This document shows positions 1-11,804 of a DNA stretch of 64,000 bases, one piece after another. Made by a program: the position numbers and the translations under genes. This stretch comes from Thalassia testudinum. Its lineage: Eukaryota; Streptophyta; Magnoliopsida; Alismatales; Hydrocharitaceae. Position 1 is the first letter of the stretch; each line of letters begins with the position of its first letter. The stretch spans positions 22,184,501-22,248,500 of the forward strand of contig JAZHRO010000036.1 in NCBI GenBank assembly GCA_037157565.1, written 5' to 3'. The notes beneath the pieces were generated by a model. It saw nothing but the letters and a program-made list of their open reading frames with translations. It made no database searches and had not been told where the DNA came from.

Positions 1-185
1 GGGTGGTGGGGATACACTTATAGAACCTTCATTTGCACTTTTCTCCCATCTAACCGCTCTAGACCACCTCGGAAGAGTACCTACAATCATAGTAAGATCA
101 GAGAAAAAGTGAGATAAAAGTTAAGTAAGGCGGAAAAATGCGAGAAAAACTAAAGAGCGTTGCTACCCTGGCAACGGCGCCAAAA
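1..185 (-). other. 5' leader of LTR element G, cut by window edge
   Basis: This is the beginning of the internal region of a minus-strand LTR retrotransposon. Reading the minus strand, LTR G ends at 186, the primer binding site follows, and the leader runs out of the window at base 1. No coding sequence is visible. The body of the element, including gag-pol if present, must lie to the left. Confidence 0.7.
166..182 (-). promoter_or_regulatory. Primer binding site of G (tRNA-Asp type)
   Basis: On the minus strand the site reads TGGCGCCGTTGCCAGGG, complementary to the 3' end of plant tRNA-Asp(GTC) apart from one base. It starts three bases after the LTR's CA end. This primer is typical of Athila-type gypsy elements. 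It fixes the orientation of G as minus. Confidence 0.85.
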
Positions 186-1982
186 TGGTGGGCGTGTTTT
201 CACGATGGAAATGTTACGATTTTGAGAACCTGTCATCATAGTCACAAAAATCGCTACCAGATAAAATTTATACCGAAACTCGAAGTGCCAAGTTGAACAT
301 AGGGAGGCGAATGTTTGATTTTGAAATCCGCACTTTGATTTTATTTCTTTTTGTTATTTTTATCTTTTGTAATTTTTTTTGATATTTTATATGGCAAGAG
401 ATCAGATCGATGAAATCTAACTAATCGACTTGCAGAGAGAGAGAGAGAGGGAAGCAGTCATATATATGTCTAAACAAGCATTTGCTACAATGAAGAAAAG
501 AAAACTATATTAAAAAGTGAATAAATGATAGAATGGGTTGAGAAGAATCCCCCTCGATGGTTGCTTGGTGGACGACTCGCTTTGACGATGCCCTAAATGA
601 AGGTGGTGGGAAGCTGCATGAAGGAGAACAGTGTCGGAGGAAGGAGGATGGGGTAGGATGGCGTCATGGCGAGGATCTACTTCCTGAAGGTGGTGAGAGG
701 ATGACCACGAGATGCTCCATGAAGGGGGGTGAGAGGTGGGAAAATAATTTGATTTTCTACTCTAGAGGAGCATCCCAGGCTTTGGACAACCTCTCTCTAG
801 AGCCTTGGAAGTAGTGAGGGAGAGGGGAAGAGATGAAGAAGAATGGGAGGGGTAGGGGTCCTTTTATAGTGGAGAAGAAGAAGCTTTGGTCGTCCATGGT
901 CAATAGTGACATCAAAGACATCATTGTAGCTCCACTGTAAACGTCGCTATAGGACCCAGCTCATGCTCACACACATGCACGCAGTGCTTTCACAGCTATC
1001 ATCGTGCAAGGTTGCTCCCCACCGTTGGATCCAAGATGAGCAGTCACGACCATGCGATGATCGTGCCCTTTAGATTGCGTTAGATGGTGTGTCGATTCGT
1101 GCATCAGTCAGCTCATTATCACCGAGTTCAGATCACGTGGCGCTGATTGCGCCACGTCGCCTCCTCTGCCACCTGATTTGATCCAATGGGTAAATTTCAA
1201 CCATGCACGGTTTGCAGTGAATTAATCCATGTGCGTGGCTTCAATCGTGGATCCTTGCGTCGCAGGTGAGGGCACTACCCAATGTGCTACCGGCGTGGAT
1301 TGTCGAGAAGTTGAAACCATGTGCACCTGCTCCTAACCATTGGATCTCGATCTAACGGCCGACATTTCATCTTCGCATTCTCCTTTGAAGTAGAGCTGTA
1401 CACTGAGGTGATTCTCAGACGTTGGATCACGATCCAACGGCTAGGATAGGATGGTGGCGCTGCCTACAAGATGGAGAGGAGGGGCTTGGATGGATTTGGG
1501 CGGCTGTGATGGTGCCATGTGGTGCCATCATGGCCGTCCATTTTCTTCGCTTTGTAGGTGGCACCACGAATGTCAGATTGGGTCGATTCTTATGCTATTG
1601 GGCTATGATTGTCGATCCGGATCCATTCATGCGGTTGGATTTGTCGTATGAGGTTCAGATTGGTGCCACCTTGTCCCTTGTCCTTTGGTCTTACTCAGAT
1701 TGTATGATGTGCTACGGGACTACAATCAAGATGATTTAGGAGTTGTTGGACTCTGTTCAACATCTTGATTAGATCCATATGGTCAGATCGTTAATCCGAG
1801 GCCCTGAAATAGATCTGCTTCTCTCCTTGCCATAAAAGGACCCAAATTAACCTAAACTTTTTTCAAACTATTCTAAATGCAAAATGATGCATGCTATGCG
1901 ATATTTATACTATGGAATGCATATCTAAACGTAGGAACATACATAAATAGGTATTTCATTCTAAATGGATGTGTCTACATCG
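186..1982 (-). repeat. 5' LTR of element G
   Basis: LTR of about 1.8 kb in minus orientation. The low-coordinate end abuts the PBS. The other end matches the outer end of solo LTR F (48650-48744), with a last base changed (cg for ca). It shares the U5 block ('gttcgac' type, seen here as its complement near 290) with B, C and F, so these form one superfamily. It contains palindromic TCCAACGGCT-type motifs near 1335-1360 and 1418-1442. Short open frames in it (for example 557-814, 1422-1739) are LTR noise. Confidence 0.8.
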
Positions 1983-2707
1983 GGGAGCTACCTTAGTTGG
2001 CTTAGCTTGCTAGTTCTTCTCTAGCTACTAAGTAAGATAAGATGAGTTGGCTTCTACTAAAATGAGCTGAGGTGAGCTGGGTCTGGTCTTCCCAAAGTAT
2101 ACCTAACTAGTTGGAGTAGCTAGCTTAGGTCAAGTTGCTCAGCTCAACTAAGTTGAGCTGAGTTAAGCCTCTGGGAGCTGGACTTGAGTTGGCCTGAGCT
2201 AGTTGATGACTTCTTCAGCTGACTAGGTCTAGCTAGTAGCTAGTCCTAGTTTGGTTGAGCTTCCAGTGAACTATTTTGGGCTGGAGGAGCTGGAATGGAG
2301 TTGGCATCAACTATCTTGAGCTAGTTTGAGTTGCTATCTAGCTCAGGTGAGCTAAATGGAGCTGAGGTGAACTAGCCTGAGCTACCATTTAGCTGAGATG
2401 AATTGAATGGAAATAGGGATGAGTTGATCCAGCTAGAATGAGCTAGGATGAGCTGAATCTAGCTGGGATCCAGCTAAATGGAGCTTCTTCGTCATTTTCT
2501 GCCTTCCTGAGTGCCAAGTTATGTGGGATCTGACTCTCTTCTTATCCTTGACACTCAAATAAACTCATCAAAAAGATAATAAAATGTAATGCATGCTTAT
2601 CTTAAGTAAATGCCTAAAAGTAGCCCGAAAGCCTGTTTACGGAGTTCAAACCCTAAGAGCTAGATCTGTTTTAGGGCATACGAATTATGATAAACTGGAG
2701 TTTATCA
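1983..2707 (-). repeat. Fragment of an E-family LTR
   Basis: This stretch matches 17276-18020 of solo LTR E base by base with moderate divergence, including the GAGCT/AGCTGA-rich domain and the terminal 'tttatca'. It is the outer (U3) part of an E-type LTR in minus orientation. Element G inserted into it at 1983, so the remainder of this LTR lies left of the window. Confidence 0.75.
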
Positions 2708-3152
2708 AGTCCACATAATTATGTTTAGAAAGTAGGGTGTACCCACTTAGGTTTAGAATGTGAATTATTTTTTTGATTGTGGGGTGTACTCACTTTCTTT
2801 TGATTGTTTATTTGATTCTATTATGTATGTTTGATCGATTTAGCAAATTGAATTTGATTTTATTATGTACCCAGTTTATGTTTGTTTGATTTTATTATTT
2901 TAATGAATTTATAGATACACACACATAACTCTAGATGCACTTGAGACAAAACAATAGGTATTCTAATCCCCAGGATATAGGTTTTAGGAGGGGATAATCA
3001 TGTCAAAATACTTGCCTGTTAACACTTATGATTATGTTATATAGACAATGTAGAGTATTGGTATACCTTACTTACATTCATGAAGCTTTGTCTTTATAGC
3101 ATGCCATAAGAGTCATCATCCTTTGCTCAGAGAAGTTCTAAACAAAAGGAGG
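2708..3152. other. Unassigned AT-rich stretch upstream of TNP2
   Basis: No gene is supported. Two loosely similar blocks carry 'gggtgtac' (about 2730 and 2785) followed by T-rich DNA. It may be the 5' part of the CACTA element that encodes TNP2, but I see no CACTA terminal inverted repeat, so this is only positional. Confidence 0.3.
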
Positions 3153-3413
3153 TCCTTGAAGATTTTATCACAACCTAGGGTTACTTGTTACATGGAACCG
3201 ATGTATGGAGGAACGGTAGTATCTTTTTGCTCTTCTCCGATAGACCAACTGATCTTATCTACATTCCTAAAGCACCCTTAAATGTTAGTTATTAGGAATG
3301 TAGTTAAGGTTAGTCTTGGGGGGTATACTGGAGAAGTGCAAGGAGATGTTGTCGAAATTTCTCCAGACACCAGTTACATGTAACAAGTAACGTTGTAATC
3401 AAATCTTCAAGGA
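3153..3413. repeat. Long imperfect inverted repeat (foldback)
   Basis: Two arms of about 120 bases face each other around a loop of about 21 bases (3271-3291). Perfectly paired blocks are 3153-3165 with 3401-3413, 3181-3194 with 3377-3390, and 3259-3270 with 3292-3303. The arms are otherwise imperfect. It lies just upstream of the TNP2 start. It could be a MITE or foldback element, part of the CACTA subterminal region, or a small-RNA hairpin source. Confidence 0.75.
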
Positions 3414-3509
3414 TGGGCTATTAAGTGAAATCCCTAATCAAAATACAGACACTGTTATACAATTAGAATTTAATTATTAGGTGGTTTTATTTCATTTTTA
3501 AAGATTATC

Positions 3510-4600
3510 ATGGATAAGTCTTCGATTAGTTTGAGGAACTTGGATTATTCTTGATACAAGAATGGAGTGAGAGGCTTCCTTGATTAGGTATTTCATGGCA
3601 ATAGGAAGTCATTTAGACAAGGAGACAAGTTCGATAGGATTTGTTGCCCATGTAGGAGGTGCTTGAATGGATATTCACTTGATAGGAACACTATATACAA
3701 GCACATGATTTGCAATGGTTGGTGGCAACATTATACTCAGTAGATTACTCATGGAGAGAATCTTACAGAGGAAGTCAGGCGATCTCTGATAGATTTCGAT
3801 GAGGAGGCTGTGGATATTAAAGCTGATGACATCGACAAAATGTTTGATGAAATGAGAGCAAGAGTTGAAGATCTAGCTAGTGGGGAAATTTCTAATCAGT
3901 TTAATGATGCTATTTGGGCAGTGGATGAACCTATTGTTCTTGGGATCACGTCCATTTCTAGGTTGTCATTTCTTTTGAAGTTATTTCGGATGAAGATTAT
4001 GAATAGAGCAGCCTCTAAATTGATGTCCGAGGTGCTTGAATTCATTGGAGAGCTTTTAAATGATCTGAAAGGTTATCCAAAGACATGGTATGAAGTAAAG
4101 AAACGAATTCATGTACTTGGTTTAAATTGTGAGAAAATTGACGCTTGTCCAAATGATTGTGTGTTATATATAGAAATGAATATGCAAAGTTGACTAGTTG
4201 TCCACAGTGTGGTGTTAAGAGATTTAAAGTGGGAAATTCACTAAATATAAGAAACAAAAAATAGCTGGAGAAGGTTTTACGTTACTTTCCATTAATTCCT
4301 AAGCTTCAATGCCTTTTTATTTCAAGTAGAACTGCAAATTTGATGACATGGCATAGAGATAACATGTCACGAGATGGTTGCATTTGTCATCCCATAGATT
4401 TAGAAGAGTGGAAAATGTTTAACAACACTCATTTAACATTTGTAGAGGATGCAAGAAATGTTAGATTGGGTCTTGTAAGAAATGGGTTTAATCCTTTCAA
4501 GAACATGTACCCATCCTATTCAATTTAGCCAGTCGTGATGGTAACTTACAACTTACCTGCATGACTTTGTATGCTATCGTCGTTTTTGATGTTGACCCTC
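3510..4600 (+). pseudogene. CACTA transposase TNP2, 5' half (broken)
   Basis: The frame from the ATG at 3510 encodes a Transpos_assoc-like region (residues about 1-80, with the motif ICCPCRRCLNG and a following HMICNGW) and then the start of the Transposase_21/TNP2 domain (KIDACPNDCVLY, then CPQCGV, LRYFPLIPKLQ, NVRLGLVRNGFNPF). TNP2 cuts and joins CACTA element ends in the nucleus. In-frame stops lie near 3552, 3588 and 3735, and the frame shifts near 4160. Element D interrupts the gene at 4601; coding resumes at 19396. It is a dead copy. The family assignment is firm. Confidence 0.85.
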
Positions 4601-4761
4601 TGTTTCGTCGATGCGAGATGCATTAGAAAGATTTAATCTTATCGTTGCAATATGAATTGTGACAGAACAAAAAAATTTATAAACTCTGGTGAGTATGGAG
4701 TCGTTCACAGGGAGGCAATCTTGATTTATGTAGAAGCTTTTCAATAGAAATTGCTCTAAAT

Positions 4762-4795
<34 letters not shown>

Positions 4796-6260
4796 AACAT
4801 GCAGAAGATCAAAATTTTATTGCATTCAAATAGAATTTTTCAAAATAGAAATTCCTAAGATAGATAGCAAATAGATAGAAAGAAAGAGAGAGAGATGAAG
4901 ATAGACGACGTCGCTTGTGGGATTCTCATGTGAGGTACGGTAGCACCTCAGATCTAGAGCATCGAGACGAAGGTTGGAGTTGTAGAGAGAGAGGCGGAAG
5001 ATCATGGAAGAAGGTGGAAAAGAGAGATAGTTATCTAATAGGGGGCCTTGGGTCTTCTTTAATAGCTTTGATGGAGGGCAAAGAGGGTATTTTGGCCTTC
5101 CAACTCATGCAACAACCTTAGGTGAATTAGATCCGTCGATCGGGATATCAACAGACCTAATTTGGCCTTAAAAATCCTTCAAAATCCCCTTCTACGCTCT
5201 AGGCACACGAGATGCTGACACGTGGCACACCCAGAGCCCTTGATCCATGATCGTACAACTCCTCCTCCATGCATGTCTGCTTCTCTTCTTTGCGTGCTCG
5301 CTCGCTCAAAATGAGCACCTGATCCTCAGTCATCCGATCTCACGATCGGATGGGTTAAATCACACCTGCTGCCTTTGCATCGAAGCAAGTGCGTGAGATC
5401 GTGTGTGGGTTCTTATGTCCAACTGCAGCGTGCTTAGATCATGCCATGCAGTCGCATCCATGTGCTCCGCTTGCCATTCAACAGTCCAATTGCGCTTGCA
5501 CCTAACGTTCTCCTGATTTCTCACGCGGCGTGGATTGAGCGCGGGTCACTTGCTTGCGAGCGAAGGTGCGAACTGCTGCGCTACTCCGTCATTTTGTTGT
5601 CTTTTTGTTTTAAGGCAACTTCACTCTCAACCATTGGATGAAGATCCAACGGTCAAGATCTTCTCCTTGTTTGATGAGGTGTGGATGGAGTAGGGACATG
5701 GCGGCTTATGGATCGTTGGATGGCCATCTAACGGCCCATAACGGGCGAGGAATGATCTTCAGAGATGGGGTGGCGGTGAAGGGTGGCTGTGATGGCACCA
5801 CATGGCACCATCATGGCTGTCCATCTTTTTTTTGTATCTGGTGATGTAGACCTCAGATTAGGTTGATTTTGCGCCATTAGACTGCAATAGTTGATTCGGA
5901 TCCATCCGTGCGGTTGGATTTTTATCTAAGGCTTGAATCTTTGTCCTCTGGCTCCATGCCCTTTATTCTTTTATTGACTACACAAGATGCTCTGGTTGTC
6001 TGATCAAGACGATTTCGGAAGCGTTGTACTCCTGTCGTTGTTCTAATCTGGTTCGTACAGTCTGATCTATCATTCGTAGCTTCAAATCATCTGCAATTAA
6101 CTTCATCACTCTTTTAGTATATAAAATGACAATATTATCTATGCAGGTAATCAAACTAACTATTATTCAAATTATGATGCATATGCATGCATTGTTCCTA
6201 AGTTATGCTAGAATCTAACTTAATTCAGGTGATTTAGGTTGCATGATTACTGTGCAATCA
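4601..6260 (-). repeat. 3' LTR of D
   Basis: The 1660-base LTR starts at 'tgtttcgtcg' and ends 'tgtgcaatca'. It aligns along its length with the right LTR at 15564-19390 once solo LTR E is removed. It contains MSA-like motifs at 5645-5654 (TCCAACGGTC) and 5727-5736 (TCTAACGGCC), each half of an inverted repeat. The small open frames in it are not genes. Confidence 0.9.
4764..4792. repeat. (TA)n microsatellite
   Basis: About 14 TA units inside the 3' LTR of D. The other LTR of D has only a short TA stretch at the same place (about 15727-15738), so the repeat expanded after insertion or differs by slippage. Confidence 0.95.
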
Positions 6261-6276
6261 CACTCCCATACCTAAA
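6261..6276 (-). promoter_or_regulatory. Polypurine tract of D
   Basis: Read on the minus strand, a purine-rich run ending in GGTATGGGAGTG sits directly before the 3' LTR start. It corresponds to AAGCATGGGGGTA before the 3' LTR of B and A. It would prime plus-strand DNA synthesis. The upstream words TGCTAGGGACTAG are also shared with B. Confidence 0.7.
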
Positions 6277-7237
6277 TCTTACTAGTCCCTAGCAAATGCA
6301 AGACTAAATGCAAAGTGGTCCTATATGGCTAATTTTTATCAAGAGTTTGACTAGAGATTTATTTCTTTTGTTTTCGTCCAAAACTTTAGAAACCCAGACA
6401 ATTGAAAAAGTGTATTGCTGTAGCCTATGCAATAAATCCAAGTGAAAAGCCAATCCTAATCTACAGCTTGTACTTGACCCTTAGTAAAATTCTATTGGGA
6501 TAAGCAACTTCTTCCCTCAGGGTTATAAAGTAATCTGTAAATTCGGCCCCAGCTTTTGGCTTAGGTAGGAGATAATTTCAGACATGTGGATTTGTATTTG
6601 GTGGCTCACACTCATCTGGTGCTACATATAGACTAGTACTTTAGAATTTAGATTTCCAGACTATAAATAGTTTAACTCAAAGAGAGGCGAGAAACTATGC
6701 TCTCTTTAGTTCCTTTGTACGTATTGTCTCTCTTTATTTTTTTCTTTTTCTTCTCTTTTCTTCTCTTTCTTTTTGAGCTCACAATCTCACCAGATTTGTC
6801 AATATATTTGGTGGTCTCTCCTGGAATTTAACACTTTGATTAGGTTGTGATAACCCTATGACTAAGTCAGAAAAGCAAGTCAAGGCTGTATTTGGTGGAT
6901 CATGAGGGTGGCAGGTGTTGTTGCCTCAATATACTTGAAATAAACTATAAACTCATTTTTTTTTCTACTTTTTCTTTTCTCTAATTTTTTTCTATGTATA
7001 TATATATTTTTTCTTTTTCTTTTTCTTCCTTTTTTTCTTTTTTTCTACTTTTTTTCTATATATGTATATTTTTTTTCTCTTTTCTCTATTTTTTTCTTTC
7101 TCTAATTTTTTTCCTTTGCATCCATATATCTACTAATGCAACATAGTATTGCATAAAAACTTTTATTTATGAGACATTATTTGGAATTGGGCATGTTCAA
7201 GAGGATATTGGGTGGCTTATCTGGTGGAAGTGCCTAC
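6277..7237 (-). other. 3' noncoding region of D, part 1
   Basis: No coding signal. It holds long C/T tracts at about 6720-6770 and 6955-7115 (purine-rich on the element's own strand), which match in position the purine blocks of A (about 35700-35810) and B (about 46980-47050). Phrases with 'tatttggtgg' recur (about 6595 and 6890), suggesting short diverged repeats. H interrupts this region at 7238. Confidence 0.6.
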
Positions 7238-7714
7238 TGTTGAAGCGATTAGATCGTGTTTTAACAATTATTACGCTGTAATATAGACGAACTTTCCGCG
7301 AAAATAAATAAAGATTTATAACTCGAAAATCAGAGTATCCGAGGTCAAACATAGGGAGCAATCTAAGTACTTCCAAAACTTGAGAACACAACTTTTTAAA
7401 TGAGAATAAATGACTAATTCAATGAGAGATATAAAAAGAAATTGCTCAAAGGGAACAAAAATGGACGTTTGATACAATATGAGACGTCTTAAAATAGAGC
7501 TCCTTCTCTTCTCTTCCCTTTCTGCTTCTGTTTCTCTTTCTTTATTTCTTTTCTTCCTGTGATCAAGGTTTGGCTTTCCTCTCTCTTTCTTTTTTCTTTT
7601 GCGTTTCTCCTTCTTTTCTGCCTTGCCTTTCTTCCTTGGCAGAGCCTCGTTCCTTCTTTCTTCCTCTGCTTGCAGCGGCTAAGTCCCTGCATCCTGCACA
7701 CAACTACGCATAGC

Positions 7715-7955
7715 AAAACCTAACCCTCTACCCACGAGTCTCTCTCTATCTCTGTGTAAACCACTCTCAGCATGCTCTCCCAGAGCCGAGTAAATGGGTC
7801 AGATCGTGCGCCCGGGACCAGGCGCACCGGCATGAGGGTGGTGCGCGAGGTGTGCTTAGGACAGGGTCGAGTCGGGTTGCGCCAAATCCATGTAGTGAAC
7901 TCGCGGACGAGGCACAGTGGTAAGGTGAGGGACCTCACCCCAAGTGTGACTGGAG
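7715..7955 (-). ncRNA. Candidate Pol III transcript in LTR H
   Basis: If transcription starts about 25 bases past the TATA box, the RNA would begin near 7955, open with a hairpin (GGTGAGG..CCTCACC at 7924-7940) and meet its first T4 run on the minus strand at 7715-7718. It shares the block GCTCTGGGAGAG (7775-7786) and surrounding sequence with the same region in A and I. No known RNA family was recognised. It may simply be the R region of the LTR. Confidence 0.3.
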
Positions 7956-7979
7956 GCAACCGTCGTATATGACAAAAAC

Positions 7980-8022
7980 AATATAAAGGATATGCATGCG
8001 TCGTGACTTACCGATGTGGGAC
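7980..8022 (-). promoter_or_regulatory. snRNA-type USE plus TATA box in LTR H
   Basis: On the minus strand GTCCCACATCG (8012-8022), a perfect match to the plant snRNA upstream sequence element RTCCCACATCG, is followed after exactly 24 bases by TTTATATT (7980-7987). In plant snRNA genes this closer spacing marks Pol III (U3/U6) promoters, while Pol II snRNA genes have about 33-34 bases. The sequence match is direct; function is inferred. Confidence 0.6.
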
Positions 8023-9866
8023 TAAAGCCCACTGCTTTCCCTCACGCACCCGTAGCAGACCGTGCCTTCAATTCCCTCAATTGCAGGCTCTGTTGTCTTC
8101 ACTTGCTGGGTCAGCTACCTTCGCAAGACCTTCCCAAGATAGTTGCACCTGGAGCCCTGAAGTCCTATGACCTAGAGCAAACGTGGAGCTTCTTCAAGTT
8201 GCTGTCAATGGCGACCAGAGCTTGAGATCTGTCTGACACAAAAATTGCCTCGCGACCTAATCAGATCACCGGGGGACCTTCGCCGTGTCACGGCAAAGGT
8301 GAGGAGCTATGTGGCAGGCCGCGGGGCGGCCTAGGCGTGAGTGCCTAGGTCGCTCTATAGCTGGATGGGTGGGTGTGTTCGGGGGGTTGTTGTGGTGGTG
8401 TCAAGGGACTGTGGATGAGTGGAGGGTACTCAGTGAGGTGAGGCAGAGGTTATGCGATGGTCGGCGAGACGTGTGGGGCTACGAAGCGACGGGAGCATCT
8501 CACCGGAGGGTGGCCGGAGATGAGGAAGGTGGCGGTGGACAGGGACGGTCGAGGGTCGATTGTGTGAAATAGAGTGAGGGAAATGAAAGAGTGGAGGATG
8601 GGGAACTTATCTGGACTATTGGGAGAGAAAGGGGGCAACGGAGTCAGATAGCTCGTTGGTGCCGTCGTCGGAGAAGATAACCCTGAGGGAGATAACGGCG
8701 ATGAGGAGGAGGTCAGGGAAGTGTGCTCTTGGTGCGGCGCGACACGGGAAGATGAGGCAGAGTAGACTCTACTACTGGTGTGGCAACAGAGCGAGGAGAA
8801 GGCTGAGAGGTAATCGCCAGAGCTTGCGAGTTTCTTGGCTGGAGAGAGGAGAGAAGAAATTTGGAGGATTCTACCGCCAAGACAAGTCTGAGAGATTTCG
8901 CAGAGGGTCGGAGATCTTTTTATAGGTGCTGGCCAAGCTTTCTGGTGTGTGGAGGGCAAGCTTTTGGCCATCGTTGTCTCACCGGAGAAGGAAGGTGGTT
9001 GGGATCCAAATCTTTCATGCATTCACACGAGAGATTGGATAGGAATCAGAGATCATGATCGAGCTCAGATGGAAGGGGATTCCTCAGAGAATCTCCCTTA
9101 CAATTCTGGGAGGGGATCTCTGAGGGATCTGAGCGTATCCCCCCTGTCATCCTTGCTGGAGAAGGATTCTTCCCCAATAATGGGGGAAGGACTTGATTGT
9201 AAGATTGGCGAGAAAGCTAGGTGGGGTTTATGTGATGGTTTTCAAAAGATAAGGACCAAAATGTGATTCGGTGTACTAAATTGCAAAGTAGGTCAAGATG
9301 ACCTCCCCTTAGGTCCAAATTTTGGTACAAACCTAATTTTGACCTAAGGAATCCAATGGTGAAGTTGGATTTTATGTTTGACCACGTTTGGCTAGACATT
9401 TTGCGTAAAAACCTAAATTAGGTCAATTGATGAGCTAGAACCCTATTCTAGGTCAAACTAGGTTCCAAAGGCCAATTTGAATGTTCTAAACCCTAAGGAA
9501 TATTTTGCCATGAATTTTAGAGGGTTTACTTGATTTTTATCCGAACCGAAACCTTGTTGAATTAAGCGGGTCTGTTTTAGGGTTACCAAATGTCATTTAA
9601 TTCCTGGATTGCACATGAACCCATTTCTGATTGATTCAACCCACTTTTTATCTTATTTAGACCATTTGACCTATGATATATCTCTGAGAAATTTCATTTA
9701 TGTACTGCAATGGTAAAATTACAATTTTAACCTTTATTTCATGTTTTCTTCTCAGAACACTTATTCCTCCAATTAAGCCATCTTCTAAGTCATGTAGGAG
9801 CTTTTATTCTCTTTATTAGGTCAAAATGAGCTAGTTATGGCTCATGATGAGGCTCTCATCTCCTAC

Positions 9867-10913
9867 TCTCGGCACCGAGAAAAGAATGAATAGGACAGCA
9901 TATTTCTAACCTTAACATTAATACCCTCTTTCAGCCGAGGATTCCATAAAGGACAGTTGTGACCATCCACCTCAGTCCTAGTTTTATCAAAATTTGCCTT
10001 CTACATATTTGCCTTATTTAGTGGCTCTCAAACGATTCACACTAAGAATTTATACCCAGAAAATGAGAGCGAAAACTTATGCCTAACTCGGAGTATCATT
10101 ATCTACCTATCTAGAATTTAAGATTCCTCGTACTAGCCTTAGAGCACCAGTAGACTTTCTACTCTCACCTCACACTTGTTTGGTGGATTTGTTAGAAGAT
10201 AGTTTGCCTGACTCCCTAATTGCCGTCCAAGGTCTCAGGAGAAGAAACATTACTTCTTCTCGACAAACTAAAGATGTTTATCAATCTTCACACCATTGCA
10301 AATTCTACGTGTAAGTGTGAAGTTGTACCGGATTCTAAGCTCAGGAATCAACTTAAGAATAAAACCTTTTTGATAAAAGATCATTATGCATGAATGAATT
10401 TCTTTTTTGACATAAAAATAAACACATGCAATGTCCACCCCCCCATGCCTATTCATTATAATGTCCTCATTGAAATATATGCAGGAAAATCAAAATATAA
10501 TAAGCAACAGGAGGGGATATCAACTGACTATGATTGTTAATCCAGGTCAGCATGGATGCAGAACTACTTGTAATGAATACTAGGTTGCCTCCCAACCAGC
10601 GCTAACTTTAATGTCATTTGCCGGACCTAAACCCAAAAATTTGTAATTCAATATTGTGGGTCAAGAGAAGGAGTAATAACTGTTGCAGAGAGATTCAAGA
10701 TTAGTATAAAGATATGATCATTTGGTCCAACAATCAGTGATCCACAAATGCAAACCAGCTGATGATGCAGCCCTACTCCAAAGAGTCTTTCTGATTTGAA
10801 ATATGAAATAGGGTCAGGTGGATGAGGTTCCAAATGTAGAGCTTGTTCGTTAACCTAGTTCCATAAATCAAGAAGAGGTGGAATAGGGTCTGGATTGAGA
10901 TCATGGCTGAAAT
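9867..10913 (-). other. Noncoding region of D after the gag-pro frame
   Basis: No convincing coding sequence; short frames at 10268-10456 and 10648-10833 look random. It contains a second polypurine-like site at 10434-10475. This is where pol would be expected in a complete element, yet no RT, RNase H or integrase motif is seen on either strand. Confidence 0.6.
10434..10475 (-). promoter_or_regulatory. Second, internal polypurine-like site of D
   Basis: On the minus strand AATGAGGACATT is followed by GGCATGGGGGGG. The same pair of words occurs after integrase in A (35592-35629) and, slightly changed, in B (about 46421-46456). It resembles the PPT next to the LTR and may be an extra priming site or a duplicated PPT. 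Confidence 0.55.
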
Positions 10914-11804
10914 TTAAGCCTGGTTCTGAATCAGAGTCATAAGGGTCTTCATAATATAGTCAATATCAAAAATCATGAGTTCTCCAGGCTCTGGGTCATA
11001 TGAGGACAAGGGTAGAGTTGTGTTGAATTCGTCAAAATCTTCATCAGAAATTTCCTCTTCCTCATCCGAAGTCACTTCTGATTTAAGCCATCCATTTGAA
11101 CCAATTGGCTTATAAGTTCTTCCCCAATCCATTATGTTTCTAACTTCTTCTGGGGTTATTTTTTGGTTCATGTCCTTAGACTGTCCATTTCCTTAAACTC
11201 CCTCAAAATTTAATAGTTCTTGAATTTCAGGGTGGATGTATTGAGGATTCTTTATATTATCATCAAATTCATCATAAGTTACTCCCAGGAGTTTCTCAAT
11301 CTCACTAATGTCCTTTTCAATTTGATTTTCCATGAAAGGTGGTAGATTAGAATCATCCTCAAGTATATTCCTTTCTTTACTTCAATGCTGGTCTTGAGCT
11401 TTGGTAGGATTTGGATCATCTTTAGTGTAAATTGCCCAAACTTGTTCAATTGTTCCTTCAACCTTGATGAAGCCACAATTCACCTTATTCTTTTGGGAAG
11501 CTTTAAAGATATTAAGTTGACAATTCCTCCTTCCAGAGGTGATGTGCATAATCCCTATCTCACAATTGATTAGAGCCATGGCAGTGGCCAAGAAAGGTCT
11601 CCCTAAGATTATCGAGGTGTGGTTCAAGTTTTTTGATGCCTCCATATCTAAAACATGGAAGTCCATAGGGTATTCAAAATCCCTCACTTTTACAATTACA
11701 TTTTGTAGAAGGCCCTTTGGAATTTTGGTTGACCTATCAGCAAGCTGAAGGGTCACATCAGTGTGTTGCAAGGGGCCTAAATCCAACTCTTCATATAATT
11801 CCAT
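10914..11804 (-). pseudogene. Protease of D with an acidic C-terminal extension
   Basis: The minus-strand frame from 11804 encodes an Athila-type retropepsin tail: LQLADRSTKIPKG, then VDFHVLDM-like and IILGRPFLATA. The frame continues past stops (near 11380 and 11190) into an acidic segment with EEEEISDEDFDEF (about 11020-11070) ending at 10914, instead of reverse transcriptase. The extension's function is unknown. A related role is possible for the acidic frame in I (62886-64000), but I see no clear residue match. Confidence 0.65.

Larger units (their letters stand above)
7238..9861 (-). mobile_element. Solo LTR H
   Basis: A 2.6-kb LTR in minus orientation, flanked by the perfect TSD cctac (7233-7237 and 9862-9866). 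Its outer end (9780-9861, containing 'gagctagttatggctcatga') matches the start of LTR A; its inner end matches LTRs A, I and J. The final base is changed. No internal sequence remains, so it is the product of LTR-LTR recombination. It shares with A and I the snRNA-type promoter box, a GA-rich tract and the U5 end. Confidence 0.88.

Noticed and set aside
3153..3413. Calling the hairpin a miRNA gene
   Set aside because: Length and arm divergence fit a foldback element at least as well; no expression evidence is available from sequence.
2708..3509. CACTA terminal inverted repeat near the TNP2 start
   Set aside because: I found no CACTA-type end with a matching partner beyond 21530; the element limits stay unknown.
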